From contig NZ_PITQ01000017.1 of the NCBI RefSeq assembly GCF_002834385.1, forward strand, positions 1-64,000: 64,000 bases of DNA, in the 5' to 3' direction. A model generated the notes under the pieces. The model searched no databases. It worked only from the letters and a program-made list of their open reading frames with translations, and was not told the DNA's origin. Position 1 is the first letter of the stretch; each line of letters opens with the position of its first letter. The translations under genes and the position numbers were made by a program. The stretch comes from Rahnella sp. AA (GTDB lineage: Bacteria; Pseudomonadota; Gammaproteobacteria; Enterobacterales; Enterobacteriaceae). Below, piece by piece: positions 18,374 through 25,547 of this stretch.

Positions 18374-19498
18374 ATGAGTGAAACGACAGCAGGTGAAGGG
18401 ATCCCGGTCCCGGCAGTAAAAGTGAACAAGCGATCAAAACGGATCTGGGTTGTCAGCAGTATTGCGCTGGCCGTTGCCCTGGCGGGCACAGTCTGGCTGC
18501 TGGCGGCACCCGCGTCAGAATCAACAGATGATGCCTATCTGACGGCAGATGCCACGACCGTCGCACCTAAGGTGAAAGGATTTGTGGCAAAAGTGCTGGT
18601 AAGGCATAACCAGTTGGTGCATGCCGGAGATAAACTGGTGCTCATCGACAGCGAAGAATTTACGGCACGATTAGCCGCAGCGCGGGGCGATCTCGAAGAC
18701 GCCCGCGCGCAGGTCGCGCAACAGCAGGCTGCGTTGCTGAGCCAGCAGGCGCAGGAGCAACTGGCGCTGACACAGATAGAGGCCGCGAGAACGGCCATCC
18801 GATCCTCCCGGGCAGAACAGCAGCACGCGGAGGCTGAACAGCAACGGTATCAGTCGCTGGCGGTTAGCGGGGCGACATCCCGCAATGATGCGGACCGCTA
18901 TAAAACCGTGGCGGTGACGGCGGAACAGACTTCGGCACACGCGGCTGCCATGCTCGATGTCGCGCAAAATCAGGCGGCAGTGACGCACGCGCAGCGGGCT
19001 GAAATTGAAGCCGCGCTGGCGCTGGCAAATGCGGCGGTGGTAAAAGCGCAGGCGGCGGAAGATCTGGCGCAGCAGGATCTTAACCATACAACGATTTTTG
19101 CGGCGGTGGATGGGGTGGTCGGAAACCGTCAGGTACAGGTCGGAGATTATGTGACGCCCGGCCAGCGGCTGATGGCGCTGGTGCCCGATGAGGGGATTTA
19201 CGTCACCGCCAATTTTAAGGAAACGCAGACCGGCAGAATGCAGCCCGGCCAGAAAGCCGACGTGCAGGTGGACGCACTGCCCGGCGTGACGTTCCACGGG
19301 GAAGTGGACAGCCTCGCGCCGGGTTCCGGTTCAACCTTTGCGCTGCTGCCGTTTGAGCCAGGCACCGGCAATTTCACTAAAATTGTTCAGCGCGTACCGG
19401 TGCGTATTCGTCTGGATCCCGGTCAGCCGGAAGCCAGCGCGCTGAGGCCGGGGTTATCTGTCGATGCGCGCGTTTCGTTAACGGAACCGGTCAGGTAA
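18374..19498 (+). CDS. HlyD/EmrA-type membrane-fusion protein
   Basis: 374-residue periplasmic adaptor. A short N-terminal cytoplasmic part is followed by one TM helix (about 23-45), a lipoyl half (TVAPKVKGFVAKVLV), a long Ala/Gln-rich coiled coil (about 95-215), the second lipoyl half (TIFAAVDGVVGNRQVQVGDYV) and a beta-barrel. It partners the divergently encoded DHA2 exporter. The TetR-type gene follows 38 bases later and is probably in the same transcript. A clear second EmrA-like system, separate from the one at 3.6-4.7 kb. Confidence 0.92.
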   Translation: MSETTAGEGIPVPAVKVNKRSKRIWVVSSIALAVALAGTVWLLAAPASESTDDAYLTADATTVAPKVKGFVAKVLVRHNQLVHAGDKLVLIDSEEFTARLAAARGDLEDARAQVAQQQAALLSQQAQEQLALTQIEAARTAIRSSRAEQQHAEAEQQRYQSLAVSGATSRNDADRYKTVAVTAEQTSAHAAAMLDVAQNQAAVTHAQRAEIEAALALANAAVVKAQAAEDLAQQDLNHTTIFAAVDGVVGNRQVQVGDYVTPGQRLMALVPDEGIYVTANFKETQTGRMQPGQKADVQVDALPGVTFHGEVDSLAPGSGSTFALLPFEPGTGNFTKIVQRVPVRIRLDPGQPEASALRPGLSVDARVSLTEPVR

Positions 19499-19536
19499 AC
19501 TGAGGCGGCAATTTATTCGATTATCAGGGTCTTACT

Positions 19537-20142
19537 ATGCGCTACGAAAGTGAACATAAGCCTAAAATCCGCGAGCGGATTGTGAAGGAAGCGGCGAAAG
19601 CCATCCGCGCCAAAGGGCCGTTGCAGGTCAGCGTGGCGGGCGTGATGAGCAAAGCCGGGCTGACGCATGGCGGATTTTATGCGCATTTTGCCTCGAAAGA
19701 CGCCCTGATCGAAGCCGCCATTCAGCAGATGTTTAATCAGGTGATGCAGCGCTGGGACAAAGATAATCAGGGGTTGAACGCGCAGCAGCAACTGGCGGGA
19801 TACATCGATTTTTATCTGTCGCCGTGGCATCGCGATAACCGTTCGCAGGGTTGCCCGGTGTCGGCGCTGGCTTCTGAAGCACCGCGCATGACCGTGCCTT
19901 GTCAGGCTGAATTTGCGCGCGGGATTGAAAGAATTCGCGGCATGATTATCCGGCAGCTAACTGAGATGGGTGTGGACGATCCGCAGACGACGGCGGTGTC
20001 AGTCAGTTCGGAGCTGATGGGCAGTTTATCGCTGGCGCGGTGTGAACCCGACCGGCAGGCCTCGGACGCATTGCTGCACAGCGCAAAAGAAAATCTCAAA
20101 GCGCGGCTGCATTTACCTGCGCAGAATATTCCGGCGCAATAG
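19537..20142 (+). CDS. TetR-family repressor of the adjacent pump
   Basis: 201-residue regulator. The N-terminal HTH is at about 28-55 (VAGVMSKAGLTHGGFYAHFASKDAL), followed by an all-helical ligand domain containing two Cys (CPVSALASEAPR and TVPCQAEF). It follows the HlyD-type adaptor and is most likely the autoregulated local repressor binding the palindromes at 18319-18354. The domain arrangement resembles that of AcrR/NemR-like proteins that sense small reactive or toxic compounds, but the inducer is unknown. Confidence 0.88.
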   Translation: MRYESEHKPKIRERIVKEAAKAIRAKGPLQVSVAGVMSKAGLTHGGFYAHFASKDALIEAAIQQMFNQVMQRWDKDNQGLNAQQQLAGYIDFYLSPWHRDNRSQGCPVSALASEAPRMTVPCQAEFARGIERIRGMIIRQLTEMGVDDPQTTAVSVSSELMGSLSLARCEPDRQASDALLHSAKENLKARLHLPAQNIPAQ

Positions 20143-20150
20143 AAAAGAAA

Positions 20151-20176
20151 AAGCCCTGAAAATTCAGGGCTTTTTT
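20151..20176. terminator. bidirectional terminator
   Basis: AAGCCCTGAA / TTCAGGGCTT stem with A and T runs on either side, between the TetR gene and the end of foxA. Confidence 0.85.
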
Positions 20177-20230
20177 ATCACGGTAATTTGAGGGGACGTG
20201 TGAAGGTTTTCCCTTTTCCGCTGTCAGCTA

Positions 20231-22348
20231 TCAGAAATCATAACCGACAGTGGCGACCACGGTACGCTCCTGGCCCCAGTAGCAATAGCTGGTGCCGTAA
20301 CAGGCCGCGACGTATTTTTTGTCGAACAGGTTGTTTGCGTTCAGCTGTACATACGCGCCTTTCAGCTGCGGATTAAACTGCACCAGATTCATACGCAGTG
20401 ACGCATCAACCAGCGTTGCGGAAGGCATGTGACGGGTGTTTTCGTTATCCGCCCACTGAGTGCCGATGTAACGGACGCCAGCACCCAGGTCCACCCCGAT
20501 TGGCGATTTGTACTGACCCCAGATGGAAGCCATCTGTTTTGGCGTCACGTACGGCGTGTTGCCGTTGTTTTGCGCCGCGTCGCGGATACGCACTTTGTTG
20601 TAGGTATAACCCGCCATCACGTTGAAACGCTCAGTGACCTGTTTCTTCGCTTCCAGCTCCAGACCCTGTGAACGGATTTTACCCGCCGGCTCGTAGTAGC
20701 TGCCGACAACCACGCGGTTACCCACGTCTTTTTGGGTCAGGTCATACAGCGCCGCCGTGTACATATCGGACGTACCGACCGGCTGGTATTTGATACCGGC
20801 TTCGTATTGCTCACTCTGCATCGGTTTCAGCAACGTGCCGTCAGCGCCCGGCAGGGCAGACGGCGTCATTGCCTGGCTGTAGCTGACGTACGGAGAAATC
20901 CCGTTGTCGAATGCATACAGCAGGGAAGCGCGGCTGCTGAAGTGTTCGTCTTTACGTTCGCTGTTGGAGGTTTGCGAGTAAATACTTTCGTAGCTGCGGC
21001 TTGAGGTTTTCAGCGTGTCGTAACGGCCGGACAGCGTCAGGAACCACTTGTTCCAGCTCATTTCGTCCTGCAGATAAGTGCCCATCTGCTCGTAACGGTT
21101 TTTGCCGCGCGAATGGCTGTAGTAATCCAGCGCATCGCCGCCGACACCGGTGTACGGGTTAAGCGTTTCGGCATACGCGCCGTCGGATTTCACGTCGTTA
21201 ATGAAGTGTGAATAATCAAAGCCCAGCACCACTTTGTGCGCGACTTCGCCGGTGGCGAAATCGGCTTCCAGCTGGTTATCGATAGCAAACGTATCGAGGG
21301 AGGATTTCTCGCCGGAATAGTAACGGTTCATCAGTGAACGGTCGGCGTTCCAGCCTGCCTGATACACCTGATCCAGTTCGGTATTGGAATGGGTGTAGTT
21401 GGTGTTCTGACGGAATGACCAGACGTCGTTAAACGTGTGCTGGAATTCGTAGCTGTAGATTTGTTCCCAGCGTTTGAACTGGTTATAGGTGCTTTCGCCG
21501 TCAAAGAAACCACGGCTCAGTTTCTGTCCATACAGGCTGCCGTCGGCCGGAACAGCGGCATGATAACCGCCGGACGGATCTTTTTGCAGATACGCGCGCA
21601 GCAGCAGGGAGGTGTTTTCATCCGGCGTCCACAGCAGCTGCGGGGAGATCGCATAACGTTCTTCGCGCTGATGATCGTACTGCGTGTCGCTGCTGCGGGT
21701 CATGCCGGTCAGACGGAATGCCAGCGTATCGCTGAGCGCATTGGTGTAATCGAACGCGCCGCCTTTGGTGTTTTGCGTCCCGCCGGAAAGCTGGAAGTGA
21801 CCTTCTTCAGCAAATTGCGGACGTTTGGTGGATTCCACCACTACACCACCGGGAATGCTCTGGCCGTAAAGCGCAGAAGACGGGCCTTTGACCACATCAA
21901 TACGCTCAAGGAACCACGGATCAACCTGAATGGAGTTGTAGGTCGCGCCGTCGCTCAGAATACGCAGGCCATCAAGGAATGTGTTGTTGACGTCGCCGCC
22001 GTGGAAACCGCGCAGGGAGATGGTGTCATAGCGGGTTGCGCCACCGGCAAAGTTGGTGAAAACGCCCGGCGTGTAGTTCAGTGCCGCGTTGACAGTGGTG
22101 GCGTTCTGGTCAGTCATTTGCTGACGAGTTACCACAGAAACTGCCTGACCGGTGGTGATTAACGACTGATCCGTTTTAGTCGCGCTTTTACTGGTTTTCG
22201 CACTGTAACCCTGCGTCGGAGCATCTGCGGTATCAGCAGGTGCGGCTTTGACAACGATGGTGTCTTCAGCGGCCAGAGAAGCTGCCGGAACGGACAGCGC
22301 CATAGCGCACATAAGCACCGAGCGTTTGAGGGGGAAAGCCAACAACAT
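20231..22348 (-). CDS. foxA: ferrioxamine TonB-dependent receptor
   Basis: Outer-membrane receptor that takes up ferrioxamine-type siderophores using TonB energy. It matches Y. enterocolitica FoxA along its length: plug domain (KTDQSLITTGQAVSVVTRQQM, SALYGQSIPGGVV), then a 22-strand barrel with the near-identical end CYGTSYCYWGQERTVVATVGYDF shortened here to its key residues Cys-Tyr-Cys-Tyr-Trp-Gly and the terminal Phe. I start at 22348 (705 aa): AGGGA lies 8 bases upstream and the reading gives a normal signal peptide; an ATG 90 bases upstream is less likely. A Fur box lies upstream. It pairs functionally with the dfo operon at 48-53 kb. Confidence 0.93.
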   Translation of the reverse strand: MLLAFPLKRSVLMCAMALSVPAASLAAEDTIVVKAAPADTADAPTQGYSAKTSKSATKTDQSLITTGQAVSVVTRQQMTDQNATTVNAALNYTPGVFTNFAGGATRYDTISLRGFHGGDVNNTFLDGLRILSDGATYNSIQVDPWFLERIDVVKGPSSALYGQSIPGGVVVESTKRPQFAEEGHFQLSGGTQNTKGGAFDYTNALSDTLAFRLTGMTRSSDTQYDHQREERYAISPQLLWTPDENTSLLLRAYLQKDPSGGYHAAVPADGSLYGQKLSRGFFDGESTYNQFKRWEQIYSYEFQHTFNDVWSFRQNTNYTHSNTELDQVYQAGWNADRSLMNRYYSGEKSSLDTFAIDNQLEADFATGEVAHKVVLGFDYSHFINDVKSDGAYAETLNPYTGVGGDALDYYSHSRGKNRYEQMGTYLQDEMSWNKWFLTLSGRYDTLKTSSRSYESIYSQTSNSERKDEHFSSRASLLYAFDNGISPYVSYSQAMTPSALPGADGTLLKPMQSEQYEAGIKYQPVGTSDMYTAALYDLTQKDVGNRVVVGSYYEPAGKIRSQGLELEAKKQVTERFNVMAGYTYNKVRIRDAAQNNGNTPYVTPKQMASIWGQYKSPIGVDLGAGVRYIGTQWADNENTRHMPSATLVDASLRMNLVQFNPQLKGAYVQLNANNLFDKKYVAACYGTSYCYWGQERTVVATVGYDF

Positions 22349-22750
22349 ATTCATAGTCCCTATAAATAACTCGATAAATAATCGAGTAATTAATTGATGC
22401 GAGTGTATTGATGTGTGTATAGACCCAAAAGCTAACAACGTTCCGTACTAAAGCGCCTGTACAGAAAATGACAGGGATTAACAGAAACGAGACGAATGTT
22501 AAACTTAATGATAATTGTTATCATTATTATTTTACAAATTCAAGTGAACTTTCTGCCAAAAGTGTGAAGTGACGACATTTTATCCGCATGAAATGGATGG
22601 GTTTTTTGATTGTTTAACGAGCGATAAGGGCAATCTGGTTATTGTAAGAGGGGAGCGATAAACCTTAAAAAGTAGGAATAAAATCCGGCAAAACGGGAAA
22701 AAATGATTAGTTTTAAAGGGGGTTATAAAACACTTTTAACAGGAGGCCGC
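22349..22750. other. divergent control region of foxA and the methyltransferase
   Basis: AT-rich intergenic stretch containing the Fur box described separately. Promoters for foxA and for the methyltransferase gene must lie here. No further gene is visible. Confidence 0.6.
22507..22525. promoter_or_regulatory. Fur box of foxA
   Basis: AATGATAATTGTTATCATT, a perfect inverted repeat around a TTG centre. It fits the 7-1-7 Fur consensus TGATAAT-N-ATTATCA with one mismatch. Confidence 0.82.
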
Positions 22751-23434
22751 ATGAGTCAGGTAAGCCCTGAGCAGTACGCTGAAAAATGGACGGAGGTCGA
22801 TCGCTATCTGGTCAGCCATCTGGTGGAGAGCGATCCGGTGCTGGAACAGGTGTTGATAAACAATCACCAGGCCGGATTACCGGCACATGACGTTGCGCCC
22901 AATCAGGGTAAATTGCTGGCGATGTTTGTACAGATGACCGGCGCGCAGAAAGTCCTGGAAATCGGGACGCTCGGCGCATACAGCACTCTCTGGATGGCGC
23001 GGGCTCTTCCTGCATCGGGCTGTGTCGTAACGCTCGAAGCCGATCCACATCACGCCCGGGTTGCACAGGCAAATATCGAACTGGCCGGTTTGCAGGATAA
23101 AATTACGCTGCATACCGGCGCGGCGTCCGACACCTTGCCGTCTCTGACCACGCAGGCACCCTTTGATCTGATTTTTATTGATGCCGATAAGCCCAGTAAT
23201 CCGCTGTATCTGGAATGGGCGCTGAAACTGTCAAAACCGGGGACATTAATCATCGGGGATAACGTCGTGCGTGATGGCGAGGTCGCCAATCCGCACAGCG
23301 ACGACGCCCGGGTTCAGGGCGTACGCCGCTTTATAGAGATGATTGAAAAAGAACCGCGGCTGTCGGCAACCGCATTACAAACCGTCGGCAGCAAAGGCTG
23401 GGACGGTTTTGTGCTGGCGCGCGTCACCGGCTGA
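22751..23434 (+). CDS. SAM-dependent O-methyltransferase (family 3, CCoAOMT-like)
   Basis: 227-residue class I methyltransferase. SAM-binding motif I is VLEIGTLGAYST, followed by the acidic residue in TLEADPHHA, and the metal/substrate motif is DLIFIDADK. The fold is that of catechol or caffeoyl-CoA O-methyltransferases. I start at 22751 because AGGAGG lies 8 bases before this ATG; an upstream in-frame ATG at 22703 lacks a good ribosome site. It lies divergent to foxA but nothing ties it to siderophore metabolism. Substrate unknown. Confidence 0.88.
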   Translation: MSQVSPEQYAEKWTEVDRYLVSHLVESDPVLEQVLINNHQAGLPAHDVAPNQGKLLAMFVQMTGAQKVLEIGTLGAYSTLWMARALPASGCVVTLEADPHHARVAQANIELAGLQDKITLHTGAASDTLPSLTTQAPFDLIFIDADKPSNPLYLEWALKLSKPGTLIIGDNVVRDGEVANPHSDDARVQGVRRFIEMIEKEPRLSATALQTVGSKGWDGFVLARVTG

Positions 23435-23445
23435 TCGCTGATGTT

Positions 23446-25407
23446 TTACCGTGCCAAACCAAAGCCAATCTCAAACAACGGCGATTCGCTGTCGTGCGGC
23501 ATATCCGACTTCTGTTTCAAAACGGCTTCCATGGAAGAAGGCAGTTCGAAAGGCAGTTTCCCGGTATAGGCTTGCGTTCCGGTAAGGCGGGTAAACAGCA
23601 CGGTATCACTGACGCCAAAATTGCCGATAACCGCTTTGGCTTTATCGGCCACGTTGGTGAGAATGGCCGGGCGATCCAGATAAACGGTCACGATGGTCGG
23701 AACGGATTTGCTGGCTTTCACGATGGCCTGATAATCTGCATTTTCCTCAGTGAACACCAGTGATCCTTCGTGATGACGTTTGCCGAAGAACCACTGCTGA
23801 TGTGGCTGTTCATACGGCGCTTGTGCGCGGATCAGCGCCACATCGGCTTTTTCCGGGGTATCGACGACGGTTAAACCCGCTGCCTGCGCGGCTTTCGGTT
23901 CGATGCCGTACAGCCAGATTTTCTGGCCTTTTTTCAGCGGTAAAACCTCATCTTTGTTTTGCAGCAGAACCAGCGAATGGCCTTGCGCCGCATTCGCTTC
24001 TTTCTGCCAGCTCTCACGTCCCACGGTTTGCACCGCTTTCTGTGCGTCTACATACGGGTTTTCAAACAGACCGGTCTGGAATTTTTGCACCAGGATACGG
24101 ATCACGGATTCGTCCAGACGTTGCTCTGTCAGCTGTTTTTCATTAACCGCGTTCACCAGCAGTTGTGAATCGGTCACGCCGCCAAACTGGTCGACACCGG
24201 CTTTCACCGCTTTGACGAAACGCGCCTGTGGCGTCAGGTTTTCCACGCCCCACGACATGCCGCCCGGCACCGGTTCTTTGCCTTCCGGCGCGCCGTTCAG
24301 ACATTCGTCACTGCAATCATTGGTGATCAGCCAGTCGCTGAGGATCACGCCTTTAAAACCGTACTGCCCGCGTAAAATATCGTTCAGCAACTGATGGCTG
24401 AATCCGGCACCGACCTGTTCCAGCGGTTTGCCTTCGAACATCGCATTTTTCAGGATGGAATAGGTGGGCATGACGCTGGCGACGTTCGCTTCAAACGCGC
24501 CGGTAAACGGGTAGATGTGTTCTTTCAGATTATTACCGGGGAAGACGGCGTTCTTGCCATACACGTTGTGGCTGTCGTAGCCGTTTTCCGCTGCGCCGTA
24601 GCCGACCCAGTGTTTCACCACCGAAATGACGCTGCCGCTGTTCAGGCCGCCGGCCCCGTTTTGCATGCCTTCAATGTAGCCGCGCACCATGTTGTGCACG
24701 CGGGCCGGATCTTCGCCAAAGGTTCCGCTGATGCGCGCCCAGCGTGGTTCGGTTGCCAGATCGGCCTGCGGCGAAAGCGCCTCGCGGATACCGACCGCCA
24801 GGTATTCCTGACGCACAATATCGGCGTAACGGCGGGTGACTTTTTCATTATTAATAGCTGCCAGCCCGAGCGTTTCCGGCCATTGGGTAAATTTGCCGGA
24901 AGAGGTGCTCGCGCCAATCAGATATTCAAAGGAATTGCGAGGATCGCTGCTGATGGTAACCGGGATCCCCAGCCGCGTTCCTTCGGCAATTTGCTGAAGT
25001 TTGTTGTTTTCTTCGGCCATAATGGCCGGATTTTCCGCCGAAAGACGGGTGATGAGGCTGTTAACTTTGGCGCCAGCGATCATCTTTTTCGCAGCGTCAG
25101 TATCGTAGTGTGTTCCGGCACCGATCGGGCTGTTGGCCGTTGGCGCAGAGCCATGCATCATCACGCCCGCTTTTTCTTCCAGCGTCATGCGTTTTACCAA
25201 ATCCGCCGCGCGTTCTTCCGGCGTCAGCCGCCAGTCTTCATAAGGTTCCAGCTTTCCTGAATGGTTGAGGTCTTTGAATTGCAGCCCGTCAACGGTGAGC
25301 AACGTCGCTTCACTCTGGCTGAGTTCGGGCTGAGGAGTATTGGCAAAAACGGACGGGGCGGTAAGCAGCAGGGCAGAAACAGCAAGGCTCAGAGGTTTGA
25401 TCTTCAT
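23446..25407 (-). CDS. secreted GH3-family beta-glucosidase
   Basis: Periplasmic glycoside hydrolase of family 3, about 653 residues, shorter than BglX (765). A signal peptide (ends APSVFA) is followed by a calcium-loop-like element DLNHSGKLEPYEDW, common in secreted GH3 enzymes, and the barrel with the nucleophile Asp in GVILSDW (residue 358). An extra Cys pair (DCSDEC) follows the nucleophile loop. The C-terminal alpha/beta sandwich is present. I start at 25407, where AAGGA lies 6 bases upstream. Likely removes beta-linked glucose from short glucans or plant glycosides; exact substrate unknown. Confidence 0.9.
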   Translation of the reverse strand: MKIKPLSLAVSALLLTAPSVFANTPQPELSQSEATLLTVDGLQFKDLNHSGKLEPYEDWRLTPEERAADLVKRMTLEEKAGVMMHGSAPTANSPIGAGTHYDTDAAKKMIAGAKVNSLITRLSAENPAIMAEENNKLQQIAEGTRLGIPVTISSDPRNSFEYLIGASTSSGKFTQWPETLGLAAINNEKVTRRYADIVRQEYLAVGIREALSPQADLATEPRWARISGTFGEDPARVHNMVRGYIEGMQNGAGGLNSGSVISVVKHWVGYGAAENGYDSHNVYGKNAVFPGNNLKEHIYPFTGAFEANVASVMPTYSILKNAMFEGKPLEQVGAGFSHQLLNDILRGQYGFKGVILSDWLITNDCSDECLNGAPEGKEPVPGGMSWGVENLTPQARFVKAVKAGVDQFGGVTDSQLLVNAVNEKQLTEQRLDESVIRILVQKFQTGLFENPYVDAQKAVQTVGRESWQKEANAAQGHSLVLLQNKDEVLPLKKGQKIWLYGIEPKAAQAAGLTVVDTPEKADVALIRAQAPYEQPHQQWFFGKRHHEGSLVFTEENADYQAIVKASKSVPTIVTVYLDRPAILTNVADKAKAVIGNFGVSDTVLFTRLTGTQAYTGKLPFELPSSMEAVLKQKSDMPHDSESPLFEIGFGLAR

Positions 25408-25494
25408 TATCATCCTTAATGATTGATATATATAGATACTCAATCTTCAATCAATAACCTATTTGCGCGCTGGATATTGCGATCGGGTTCGCAA

Positions 25495-25522
25495 ATAAAA
25501 AAGCCGCCCGGTTTGGGCGGCT
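25495..25522 (-). terminator. terminator of the RCC1-like gene
   Basis: AGCCGCCC / GGGCGGCT stem with a following T run on the minus strand, 25 bases after the stop codon of the repeat protein. Confidence 0.85.
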
Positions 25523-25547
25523 GAATGTAACCGGATATTGAATAGGA

